A stretch of 64,000 nucleotides of DNA from an uncultured Alistipes sp. (GTDB lineage Bacteria; Bacteroidota; Bacteroidia; Bacteroidales; Rikenellaceae): NCBI GenBank assembly GCA_910577475.1, contig CAJTLJ010000001.1, positions 1-64,000 of the forward strand. Direction: 5' to 3'. A program made the translations under genes and the position numbers. The notes under the pieces are model-generated. The model was not told the origin of the DNA and searched no databases. It was given only the letters and a program-made list of their open reading frames with translations. How positions within the stretch are numbered: the stretch's first letter is position 1; every line of letters starts with the position of its first letter. This document shows positions 53,529 through 62,078 of the stretch, in pieces.

Positions 53529-55697
53529 CTACCGTCCGCCCTTCTCCGCAAAGCGGATCTCCTGCAGCAGTTCGCCGGCTCCGGCGTACTTCTCGATTAC
53601 CCACATCACGAAGCGGATATCGACCGACACGGTGCGGGCCGCCCGGGGATGGAACCAAAGGTCGCCGGCCATCGACTCGCGGTTGCCGTCGAAAGCCAGT
53701 CCGATCAGCTCCCCGCGTCCGTTGAGCACGGGCGAACCGGAGTTGCCCCCCGTTATATCGTTATCCGTCAAAAAATTGACTGTCATATCACCCCGATGGC
53801 ACCAGCAGCCCCAATCGCGCTTCGCAATCAGGCCGCGCATCCGGTCATCCACGCGGAAGTCGTAATTATCGGGATCGTGCTTCTCGGCATAGCCGCACGG
53901 CGTCGAACGCCAGCCGCAGCGCACGCCGTCGGCCGGATCGAGCCCCACTACCCTGCCGAAAGTCAGACGCATCGTGGAGTTGGCATCGGGATACTGGGGC
54001 ATACCCTGCGCCTCGCGGTAATCATATTGCAGGCTGCGGTAGCTGGCCTCCAGCGCATCCACATCGACACCCGCCCCGAGCTCGGCCTGCGCAACCGCCG
54101 AAGCGAACTGCGGAATGCCGACCGAACCGGCCAGCTCGACCAGCGGATCGCGCTGCAAATCGCCCACCGTACACTCCCCGGCGAAGCGGGCCCCATAGCT
54201 CGAAGCGTCGCGGCAGAAGGAGCCGTCGAAGGCTTCGGCGGCCAACAGCCCGGCATCGCCGCCGAAGCGGTCGAAAGCCCCGGACAGCGCATCGCCCCAC
54301 ATCGAGCGGGGAACGTTGTCGGTAAAGTGACGGACGCAGCGGATCAACAGCTCGCGATCGGTCTGCGCATCGTAGTTCCCGGAGAGCGGACGCCCGCCCG
54401 AAGCGAGCCGACTGAAGAGCGGCGACCCGGGCTTCAAGGTATCTGCCGGGTCGAGCTTGGCCAAAGCAGAAGCGATCCGGTTGGCGGCGATCAGCGCCTG
54501 GCTGGGTCCGAGCCAGCTCTCCTGAAACCAGGTGCGCACCTTCATCGCATCGCGGCGGGCCGCATAGCCGCGCTCCAGATCGGCGATCAAGGTTCCGTAG
54601 CGGGCCGCACGGTCGGGATCGGCAGCAATCCACTGCTCGATGGCCCGTTCCTCGTCGGCACGGTGCGACCGCACGTCGTAACGGCGCAGGCAGATATTCT
54701 CCCAGCGGGCGTAGTCGGCGTAGTTGCTCAGATTGAAATAGCTGTCGGAGTAGGCCATCCGCACCTCGGGGTCAGCCTCCATCCGCCGGCGGATGATCTC
54801 CATCCGGTCATGCCGGCACCGCTCTACGATCGGATTCCTGACCGTGCGCTTCTCCTCGGCGGCGAACGACGATCCGTAGCGGTGCGTCCGGCCGGGAAAG
54901 CCGATCACCATCGCGAAATCACCCTCCCCGACACCGCGCGTCGAGACACTCAGCACCCGCCGCGGGCGGATGGGGACATTCCCGGGCGCATAGTCGGCCG
55001 GACGCCCCTCGGCATCGCCGTAGACGCGGTAAAGGGCGAAGTCGCCCTTGTGCTGCGGCCAGCTCCAGTTGTCGGTCTCACCGCCGAAAGCGCCGATCCG
55101 AACAGGGGGTGCCCCCACCAGACGCACGTCCGTATAGACTTCGTAATGGAACAGCCAGTAGGACCGGCCGCCCCACATGGCCACGCACGACGCCTCCAGC
55201 CCCTTGCGGGCATGGCGGCGCTCCATCTCGCCGGCCAGTTTGCGGCTGCCCATGATTCCCCATCGTCCGGTGCGCTGCAACTCGTCGCGATAGGCCTGCG
55301 CTTCGGCGGTCACCTCCTCGACGTCCCGCAGAAACCAGACCGTCTTTCCCTTAACGGGCAGCTCCTCACCACGGCTCCGGGCCCAGAAGCCCTCCTCCCG
55401 GTAGTTATGCTCGGCCGTGGAGAGCGCACAGATATCGCCGAAGGCGACATGGTGATTGGTAATCATCAGCCCCTCTTCCGAGATCATGCTGCCGGTACCC
55501 AGGCCGCCGTCGATCGCCACCACGGCGTCACACAGCGATTCGGGTCCGCCGAAGATCTCCCCGGGCTTCATCTTCAGCCCCCGCCCGCGCATTGCGGGAT
55601 AGACCTGCTTCAGCAGGTTGACGAGCCACATGCCCTCGTCGGCCGCCGCACGGCCGACGAGAAGCAGGGCGCAGAGCGTTAACAGAATCCGTTTCAT
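53529..55697 (-). CDS. S46 family dipeptidyl-peptidase, DPP7 type
   Basis: A 722-residue secreted serine peptidase that removes dipeptides from peptide N-termini in the periplasm. The triad appears as His83 in ITNHHVAF, Asp in ETDNWSWPQH, and Ser in GGNSGSPV near the C-terminus. After the serine the protein reads AFDGNRESMAGD, with glycine where DPP11 has the arginine that selects acidic residues. So DPP7-like preference for hydrophobic P1 residues is expected. The signal peptide is short (MKRILLTLCALLLVGRAAA). The start lies 3 bp after the polyferredoxin gene, in one unit. Confidence 0.92.
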   Translation of the reverse strand: MKRILLTLCALLLVGRAAADEGMWLVNLLKQVYPAMRGRGLKMKPGEIFGGPESLCDAVVAIDGGLGTGSMISEEGLMITNHHVAFGDICALSTAEHNYREEGFWARSRGEELPVKGKTVWFLRDVEEVTAEAQAYRDELQRTGRWGIMGSRKLAGEMERRHARKGLEASCVAMWGGRSYWLFHYEVYTDVRLVGAPPVRIGAFGGETDNWSWPQHKGDFALYRVYGDAEGRPADYAPGNVPIRPRRVLSVSTRGVGEGDFAMVIGFPGRTHRYGSSFAAEEKRTVRNPIVERCRHDRMEIIRRRMEADPEVRMAYSDSYFNLSNYADYARWENICLRRYDVRSHRADEERAIEQWIAADPDRAARYGTLIADLERGYAARRDAMKVRTWFQESWLGPSQALIAANRIASALAKLDPADTLKPGSPLFSRLASGGRPLSGNYDAQTDRELLIRCVRHFTDNVPRSMWGDALSGAFDRFGGDAGLLAAEAFDGSFCRDASSYGARFAGECTVGDLQRDPLVELAGSVGIPQFASAVAQAELGAGVDVDALEASYRSLQYDYREAQGMPQYPDANSTMRLTFGRVVGLDPADGVRCGWRSTPCGYAEKHDPDNYDFRVDDRMRGLIAKRDWGCWCHRGDMTVNFLTDNDITGGNSGSPVLNGRGELIGLAFDGNRESMAGDLWFHPRAARTVSVDIRFVMWVIEKYAGAGELLQEIRFAEKGGR

Positions 55698-55700
55698 AAC

Positions 55701-57662
55701 CTACTCTTCAACCGTCCGGCCCTCGATCAGGAAAGCGATGCGCGGCTCCGACTCCTGGAAGGTGCCGTCAGCCATGCGCAGGGTCCACTTCTCGGCCTTG
55801 AATATCTCGTTCCAGATCCGGTCGGGGGTCCACATCGTGCTCACATAGTGCAGACGCAGCGCCGGCGAGCAGTCGCGCAGGACGAAATCCACGCTCAGGA
55901 TACCCTCTCGCGTGGAGAGGAAGCTCTTGAAATAGGGGAACCCCATCCGCACGGGCATCTTCTCGATGCCGGCCATCGGCAGTTCGTAGATGGCACGGGG
56001 GTACTGTATCGAATCGCCCCAGCGCTCCAGATTCTCCACGAAACGGCCCTTCAGCTTCTCCACGTCGGCGAACATCGTCTCGGCGAAGCTCCGGCGCGAA
56101 ACGGTATCGCCGAGGCGGAAGCTCTTCAGTTCGAAGTGCATCGGAATGGGCTTCACCTCCTTCTTGGCGTTGGGGAAAGCGTACTCCTCGACCTCGACGA
56201 TCTCACGCAGGGCCTTCTCATCGAGCGCGAGAGCGGGATCGACGTACAGCCGCACCCGAACCGGGCAGTCGAACTCCGACGTGAAGCCGTAGAAACCCTC
56301 GCGGCCGAAGAAGAGCAGCCCGAAGTGGGACATGTCCATTTTGTCGCGCAGTCCCTCGACACCCAGCTCCAGCACCTGCAGCACGGGCACCGTCTCGTCG
56401 GGCGTCTCGTACTTGCGGATCGTGGGCGAGAAGAGCGACTCCTGCAACTTGCGGTCATTCGTCACGGCCGGATCGTAGAGGATCTCCACGCCGTGACGCC
56501 GCACGAAGGTTCTCAGACCGTAGACGCCCGGCACGGTCTGCATCTTGGCGGCCAGCGCCTTCGAGCTGCCGAAGCACTTCACCGACAGCAGTCCGTCCAT
56601 CGAGAAGGTCTCCAGATGCTCCACCTTCTCGTAGTCGCCCCACTTCTCGTCGATGGTGGGCAGCTCCCAGCGGTTGCCGAAGATCAGCGCGAAGATGAAG
56701 AGCACGACAGCCAGCACGCCGGGCAGCCAGCGCAGGCTCCGGCGGCGGTTCACCTGAAGGGCGCCGGTCGCACAGGTGGAGATGCACTGTCCGCAGAGCG
56801 TACAATCTACGTGACGCACCTTGTCGAAGTGGTGGATATCGATATGGTAGGGGCACTTCTTCTCGCAGGCACCGCAGAGGTTGCAGTCATGCTCGTCGCG
56901 CGTGACGGCCAGCAGCGGGAAGAAGCAGCTGCGCAGCTTGATCACCTCGATCAGATAGCTGCCGCCGCAGGCGACGGCCAAAGCCCACACCCATCCGTTC
57001 GCCACGCCCAGATAGCCCAGCAACCAGGTACCGGCCAGCACGATGACAAAGAAAGGGGTGAACTTGAAGAGGTTGCTCACCGCACCCAGCGGGCAGATGT
57101 AGCGGCACCAGAACATGCGGACGAACACGCTGCCCAGAAAGAGCAGGACCACCGAGGTGCAGGCCATCCAGAAGACGATCTCCCCCTTGAAGCCCGTAGC
57201 CAGGGCGTAGTAGGGATCGAAGCGCTTGCAGAAGAGCTCGCTCGACGAGACGGTATAGTAGAAGACCACGAACAGCAGCACGTACTTCACGACACGCAGC
57301 AGCCGGTCGACAGCCGAACCCGATCGCAGGTCGGCCTGCACACCGAATCTGCGGCCCAGCTTGCCGAGCCACTCGCCTGCCGTTCCCAGCGGGCAGAGAT
57401 AGCCGCAGAAGAGCTTGCTGAAGAGGATGACACCCACGCCCAGCACGATACCCATCATGATCTGGAGCATCGACATGGAGCAGGCCAGCGAATGCCGCTG
57501 CAGATAGGTGGACAGGGCCTCCAGACCGCCGAACGGACAGTAGGCTTCGACATCGACGGGCTGCTCGGTCCAACGGGCATGGAGAATCGTCCCCACGATC
57601 GCCGCCAGTACGCCCCACTGCAACAGATGTTTCAGGAAATTCGGATGTTTCTTCGTTTTCAT
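55701..57662 (-). CDS. Membrane polyferredoxin (NapH/NosR-like) with HMA-like domain
   Basis: A 653-residue inner-membrane protein. About six transmembrane segments lie within residues 10-330. CPLG motifs occur at 90-93 and 190-193, as in NapH/NosR/CcoG. Two 4Fe-4S clusters follow as CxxCxxCxxxC at 260-270 and 287-297. After a last membrane segment, residues of about 352-412 resemble a heavy-metal-associated domain (VKCFGSSKALAAKM, VPGVYGLRTF, VEILYDP) with one cysteine rather than CxxC. The last 240 residues are of unknown type. It may move electrons across the membrane in metal reduction or handling. The start was set after the TATCTTTG promoter. Confidence 0.8.
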   Translation of the reverse strand: MKTKKHPNFLKHLLQWGVLAAIVGTILHARWTEQPVDVEAYCPFGGLEALSTYLQRHSLACSMSMLQIMMGIVLGVGVILFSKLFCGYLCPLGTAGEWLGKLGRRFGVQADLRSGSAVDRLLRVVKYVLLFVVFYYTVSSSELFCKRFDPYYALATGFKGEIVFWMACTSVVLLFLGSVFVRMFWCRYICPLGAVSNLFKFTPFFVIVLAGTWLLGYLGVANGWVWALAVACGGSYLIEVIKLRSCFFPLLAVTRDEHDCNLCGACEKKCPYHIDIHHFDKVRHVDCTLCGQCISTCATGALQVNRRRSLRWLPGVLAVVLFIFALIFGNRWELPTIDEKWGDYEKVEHLETFSMDGLLSVKCFGSSKALAAKMQTVPGVYGLRTFVRRHGVEILYDPAVTNDRKLQESLFSPTIRKYETPDETVPVLQVLELGVEGLRDKMDMSHFGLLFFGREGFYGFTSEFDCPVRVRLYVDPALALDEKALREIVEVEEYAFPNAKKEVKPIPMHFELKSFRLGDTVSRRSFAETMFADVEKLKGRFVENLERWGDSIQYPRAIYELPMAGIEKMPVRMGFPYFKSFLSTREGILSVDFVLRDCSPALRLHYVSTMWTPDRIWNEIFKAEKWTLRMADGTFQESEPRIAFLIEGRTVEE

Positions 57663-57688
57663 AGGGTCATTATTTTGGAGTTTACTTA

Positions 57689-57696
57689 CAAAGATA
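57689..57696 (-). promoter_or_regulatory. -7 promoter element TATCTTTG for the polyferredoxin operon
   Basis: On the minus strand a perfect TATCTTTG lies 27 bp before the ATG at 57662, directly after the terminator of the upstream operon. It excludes an in-frame ATG at 57740. Confidence 0.72.
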
Positions 57697-57699
57697 GGT

Positions 57700-57736
57700 A
57701 AAAAACGGTACGGATCGTCGGTCCGCACCGTTTTTT
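57700..57736 (-). terminator. Intrinsic terminator of the TonB/DUF4876/DUF6850 operon
   Basis: Near-perfect arms AAAAAACGGTACGGATCG and CGGTCCGCACCGTTTTTT with a T-run. It lies 22 bp after the stop of the fimbrillin/FISUMP gene. Confidence 0.85.
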
Positions 57737-57757
57737 TCATTCGTTCTCCGAAAAAGA

Positions 57758-59311
57758 CTACTGCCGGTCTTTCACGCAGCGCACCGAGTAGCCCGACGCC
57801 CCGTTGCCGTAAGCTACGGAGACCTTGTTGTTCGAGGCGTTGTAGGTCGACATGAGCGAATAGTACTGCGCGTTGGTCAGCGAACCGTCATCGGCCTTCC
57901 TGACCAGATAGCAGGTCGATCCGGCCACGTAGGTCATGGCGCCGTAGGTATCGCCGTAGTTCGTCACGAGGTAGGAGCCCGTACCCGTGAACGAAGCCTT
58001 GTTGCGGGCTCCGGCGAAGATCCAGTTGAAACCGGCTTCGTTCAGCGTCGGAATCAGGGCACCCTTCGCTGCGGCATCGTAATAGGGGGCCGACGTATCG
58101 GTCAGCGCTCCGTTCGCATTTTGGCCTACCAGACCGGTCAGCTCGGCATTGGTCGGAATGTGCCATCCCTTGGGGCAGATGCCCTGGCAGCCCTCGAAGC
58201 TCTCGGCATTCTCCACCGTGATCTTCTTCACGCCGAATGCCGTGGCGAAATCGTAGAGATAGCCCAGCGCGGGCACCAGCGCGGGATCGGCCTTCTTTTC
58301 GGCATTCGCAGCGGGATACCAGATGCCCGCATCCGCTGCCGGATCGCCCGAAGGCGTCTTTCCGGCAGGCACGATCCGCAGGTTCTCGGCCATCCAAGTG
58401 TTGCCGTCGGCCAGCTTCACGGTCCGATAGCTCTCGCCGTCGTAGACGAAGTGGTCGTCGAACTCCTCGAACGGGACCTCGGTCGTCTCACCCAACTGGC
58501 CGCCATCCTCCCAATCCTCGATGTCACCGGACAGCGACACCTTCACCTCCGCAGGCAGCACCTCCACGTTCATCGAGTACTGCGCGCCCGACTGGAGCGT
58601 CGAGGCGGTGAGCCGCTGGGTGTGCACCTCGCTCTTGCCGCCGTCGTTCACCGTCACGTCCACCCGCAGGCCCACGGTCTGCGGAACCAGGATGGCGGCG
58701 TACTTCGTTCCGGCAGCCACCTCGCGGGCCTCGATCGTCACGGCGGCGGCGCCCTCGCGGGCGGCAGCCGTCTGCGCTTCGACATTCACGTCGGCCGTAC
58801 CGATCGAGTTGGAGATCGAAACACCTTCCACGACCATACCGTACTCGTTCTTCACGTTGATGACCAGCTTCACCAGCTTGTGGCGGAAGGTCATGCCCAC
58901 GGCTGCGACCGAAGGGGTCACACCCTCCTTGCGGGCCATCATCAGGTCCGAAGCGCCGTATCCCCCGGCACGCTGGTCCTCGGCCACCGCGAACTGCGTC
59001 GGCACGACGTCGGCATAGGGATAGTAGGCCGTCAGGGTCGAGGTCAGCCCCAGGTCGTCGTACCAGAGCAGACCCGATGCCGACACGAAGTTACCGTCGG
59101 CGAAGGTCAGTTCGGTATTCTCGGCATACAGACCGTCGGCCGTCGTGATGGTGAGGCCCACGGCGTCGCCCGTTTCGAAATCCACCTCGGTGGCACGGGT
59201 GATCGTCGGGTCGATCCGCACGGGTGCCGATGCTCCGGAAACGGGCGTATCGGCCTCTTTCGAGCAACTTACGACTGCGCAAGCCGCCAACAGGATAAAG
59301 ATCTTTTTCAT
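57758..59311 (-). CDS. Fimbrillin-like/FISUMP lipoprotein
   Basis: A 517-residue lipoprotein (MKKIFILLAACAVVSC, lipobox VVSC). The N-terminal half resembles the fimbrillin (Mfa-like) fold, with VDFETGDAVGLTI and a Ser/Thr/Ala-rich stretch. The C-terminal half is a FISUMP domain, shown by LADGNTWMAENLRI, LGYLYDFATAF and GICPKGWHIPTNAEL. Such hybrids are surface proteins of Bacteroidetes; the FISUMP domain may bind carbohydrate or other ligands. It is the last gene of the unit with DUF6850, DUF4876 and the TonB receptor. The start at 59311 was preferred to an ATG 6 bp upstream. Confidence 0.85.
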   Translation of the reverse strand: MKKIFILLAACAVVSCSKEADTPVSGASAPVRIDPTITRATEVDFETGDAVGLTITTADGLYAENTELTFADGNFVSASGLLWYDDLGLTSTLTAYYPYADVVPTQFAVAEDQRAGGYGASDLMMARKEGVTPSVAAVGMTFRHKLVKLVINVKNEYGMVVEGVSISNSIGTADVNVEAQTAAAREGAAAVTIEAREVAAGTKYAAILVPQTVGLRVDVTVNDGGKSEVHTQRLTASTLQSGAQYSMNVEVLPAEVKVSLSGDIEDWEDGGQLGETTEVPFEEFDDHFVYDGESYRTVKLADGNTWMAENLRIVPAGKTPSGDPAADAGIWYPAANAEKKADPALVPALGYLYDFATAFGVKKITVENAESFEGCQGICPKGWHIPTNAELTGLVGQNANGALTDTSAPYYDAAAKGALIPTLNEAGFNWIFAGARNKASFTGTGSYLVTNYGDTYGAMTYVAGSTCYLVRKADDGSLTNAQYYSLMSTYNASNNKVSVAYGNGASGYSVRCVKDRQ

Positions 59312-59334
59312 AAGCATATGTATTAAAGTTATTC

Positions 59335-60849
59335 CTACCACTTGTAGCCCAGTGCCAGCACCGCCTCCACGCGGTTGGGCTGGGGAATGTATTTCAGGTC
59401 GAAGCCGTGCTCGTAGCGGGCCGAGGCGTCGGCATAGAAACCCTTCGCGATATTCACCCTCAACCCCAGCAGACAGCCGATGCGGGTCGCCGTACGATAC
59501 TCCCGGCTCCAATCGGCATAGCTGTCGAGCCGCTCGGGATAGGCGCTTCCGACCGCGATGTTTCCCGTCGTGCGCTCCCGGTCGGCGCAGCTGCCCCACG
59601 CTACGGAGAGTCCGCCGGAGAGTTCGACGCGGCCGACCGCCCAGATACCCTCGGTCCAGAGGCTCCAACTGCGCAACGACTCCTCGCGCACTTCGGGCCA
59701 GAGCAGCGACGACTGCCGGCGCAGCAGATCGAAGTCGGCACCGAAGCGCAGATCCGACGCCCCGCACATCCACTCCCACTCCAACCGGCTGGAGAGCGAG
59801 CGCTCGGCATAGACGGGCACCGTACCCCAGACGACGGTATTCGTCACGCCGCCCGTCGTCTCGCGCGAAAGCACCGACTCCTCGTTTTCGCGGCGGTTCC
59901 AGCCGACGGTCGCCCGGACGAAGTGGCGCGACCGCCCGGGGCCGAAGAAGGCGACCAGGTGGGCTTCCAGTCCGTCGCCTCCGAACTCGTGCCAGACCGT
60001 ACCCTTTTCGCCCGTATCGCCCGAACGGCGGCGGTAGATGAGATCGGCATAGAGCATCCGCCATTGCAGTTCCAGCGAGGCGCCGTGCAGCATCTCACGC
60101 ACCGGAAAGGCCGAAATGCCGGCATCGGTCAGATGGATATTGTTTCCGGTCCAGAGACTCCGGTCGCCGTAGAAGAGACCCTTGTCGAAGAAGGCCTCGT
60201 AGGAGAGCGGCGTGGAGCCGATCTCGTCGGCCTCGATCCGCTCGCTGTTCTTGCCGAACAGGTAGGCGGCGCCCACGGCCCAATCGCCGGCACGCCACTG
60301 CACGGAGGGTGCGATCTCGAAATCGAGCCGCGTATTCTTGTGCCTGAGGTCCTTGCGCTTGGCGTAGTTGGCCGCCGCGAAGTCGACCAGCAGGCCGCCC
60401 CGCCACTGCCGGCCGAGATCGACCGCCATTTCGCCCCTGAAAGCATAGGTCTCACGGTTCTTGCGACCGGGAGTGAACTCGTAGATATCGAACGGATAGT
60501 ATCCGGGGCGGATGAACATCGAGCCGCACATGTCACGCCCCTGGAAATAGTCGTAGGAGAAACCTCCCGCGAAGGAGATCTTCTCGAAGTGGCGGATCGA
60601 CTCCGTGCGGACGCCGGCCGAAAATCCGTCGGCCGACCGGGAGTGGTCGGTGAAGGCTCCGTTCTGCTTGCCCGCCCACACCTCGGCATAAGATAACGAG
60701 AGGGTGTCGCCGCGCAGACCGGCCCGGTCGGGACCCGTATTCCAGGCATTGCGCCGTTCGACGGTTTCGAACCGCTGCGCCCGCAGCGCCGCCGGGGCGC
60801 AGGTCAGGGCAAGGAGCGTCAGAAGCGTATGGAACAGAATCTTTTTCAT
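59335..60849 (-). CDS. DUF6850 family outer-membrane beta-barrel protein
   Basis: A 504-residue secreted protein (signal peptide MKKILFHTLLTLLALTCAPAALRA) of the DUF6850 family. The mature part alternates short beta strands rich in aromatic residues and ends in a C-terminal aromatic (GYKW), as expected for an outer-membrane barrel. Function is unknown. It overlaps the DUF4876 gene by 4 bp, so the two are translationally coupled, and it precedes the fimbrillin/FISUMP gene by 23 bp. Confidence 0.82.
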   Translation of the reverse strand: MKKILFHTLLTLLALTCAPAALRAQRFETVERRNAWNTGPDRAGLRGDTLSLSYAEVWAGKQNGAFTDHSRSADGFSAGVRTESIRHFEKISFAGGFSYDYFQGRDMCGSMFIRPGYYPFDIYEFTPGRKNRETYAFRGEMAVDLGRQWRGGLLVDFAAANYAKRKDLRHKNTRLDFEIAPSVQWRAGDWAVGAAYLFGKNSERIEADEIGSTPLSYEAFFDKGLFYGDRSLWTGNNIHLTDAGISAFPVREMLHGASLELQWRMLYADLIYRRRSGDTGEKGTVWHEFGGDGLEAHLVAFFGPGRSRHFVRATVGWNRRENEESVLSRETTGGVTNTVVWGTVPVYAERSLSSRLEWEWMCGASDLRFGADFDLLRRQSSLLWPEVREESLRSWSLWTEGIWAVGRVELSGGLSVAWGSCADRERTTGNIAVGSAYPERLDSYADWSREYRTATRIGCLLGLRVNIAKGFYADASARYEHGFDLKYIPQPNRVEAVLALGYKW

Positions 60850-62072
60850 TCGTGCAGAGATTGAACCTCCCGCTCGTAGAAGTCGTTGGAGGAGTTGTTG
60901 GTATCCTGATAAATTTCGAATCCGGCCGCGGCGGTCGCCGTCTCGTCGAGACGCCGGTGGAGCGTATGGCCCAGGTACGAGGCCGACAGGTAGACGAAGC
61001 CGGCATCCACGGCATCGCTCAACCGCTTGACGTTATTCGACGACGAACCGCTGTAGACCTCCACTCCGTCGAGAATCCACTCCCAGGGGATCTTCACGCA
61101 GATCTCGCTCGAACCGGGCTTGGTGACGGTCGACGCCGCGCGGTCGGCCAGATAGTCGTCCATTTCGACACCGACGGACCGGAACAGCACCACGGTCGGG
61201 GAGCTGAGCGACAGGATGTAGCTATTCGAACGCCCCACCTTGACCGCCACCTCCATGTAGCGGGCCGGCTGAATCCGGTCGCCCGGCACGGGATGGTAGG
61301 TCGTGTTGGGATAGAGAGTCGGATTGTAGCATACGAAGTACTCCCCACGGTTCAGATCGACCGACAGCGGATATTGCAGCGTGTGATCGACCGCACCGTT
61401 GATGGCCACCACGGCGTCTTCGCCGGGTGCCAGCGGAAACTGTTCGCCGTCGCCGGGGAAGCGCCAGACCGCCTCGACGACAGGGGCGTACTCACGGAAC
61501 AGGGTGGCACCCGTATCGGGATCGGTCGAGGTCCAGACGTTGCCCGACGTGGAGTTGGAGTTGTAGGGCTCCAGCGTGCCGAGGCAGAGGCCGTCGAGGC
61601 AGTGGGTCTCCGAGGAGTTGTTGTGCAGGATGACGTACCGGTCCGCCTGATAGGTTCCCTCAAGCGGCGCCCGCGAACAGCCGCCGCAATAGATCTCCTT
61701 GATCAGGATGTTGCCGGGGCGCGAATAGCTCAACGGCAGGGTCAGAGCCAGATCACCGTCGGTCAGGCGCACGCGGTCGGTCATGCCGTTGAAGATCGCC
61801 TCGCCGGCGTTGTCCGAGACGGCGACACGATAGATGCCGCGCGTCACGCGGAAGCGGGCGCAGCCTCCGGCATCGGTCGGAGCCGTATAGCGGCCGGCCG
61901 ACGAGACCTCCTCGATCGCGACCTCGACCCCCTCGCGGCAATAGTCGGCATAGGCTTCGGGATAGGTTATCCGGACCTCCAGCGAGAGGAGCGCCTCCTC
62001 GTAGGGGGTCTCGGGCAGCGACGTGCAGGCTGCCAGGAACAGAGCGAGTATGAGACTGGTACGTTTCAACAT
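60846..62072 (-). CDS. DUF4876 domain lipoprotein
   Basis: A 408-residue lipoprotein (MLKRTSLILALFLAAC, lipobox LAAC). The N-terminal part is a short beta-sandwich; a DUF4876 domain follows, with ILIKEIYCGGC and DRYVILHN as recognisable cores. Several cysteines occur in CGGC and around HCLDGLC. Proteins of this type accompany a TonB-dependent receptor in Bacteroidetes, so a surface partner for that receptor is likely, but the ligand is unknown. It begins 6 bp after the receptor gene and overlaps the DUF6850 gene by 4 bp. Confidence 0.82.
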   Translation of the reverse strand: MLKRTSLILALFLAACTSLPETPYEEALLSLEVRITYPEAYADYCREGVEVAIEEVSSAGRYTAPTDAGGCARFRVTRGIYRVAVSDNAGEAIFNGMTDRVRLTDGDLALTLPLSYSRPGNILIKEIYCGGCSRAPLEGTYQADRYVILHNNSSETHCLDGLCLGTLEPYNSNSTSGNVWTSTDPDTGATLFREYAPVVEAVWRFPGDGEQFPLAPGEDAVVAINGAVDHTLQYPLSVDLNRGEYFVCYNPTLYPNTTYHPVPGDRIQPARYMEVAVKVGRSNSYILSLSSPTVVLFRSVGVEMDDYLADRAASTVTKPGSSEICVKIPWEWILDGVEVYSGSSSNNVKRLSDAVDAGFVYLSASYLGHTLHRRLDETATAAAGFEIYQDTNNSSNDFYEREVQSLHE

Positions 62073-62078
62073 AGGGCA

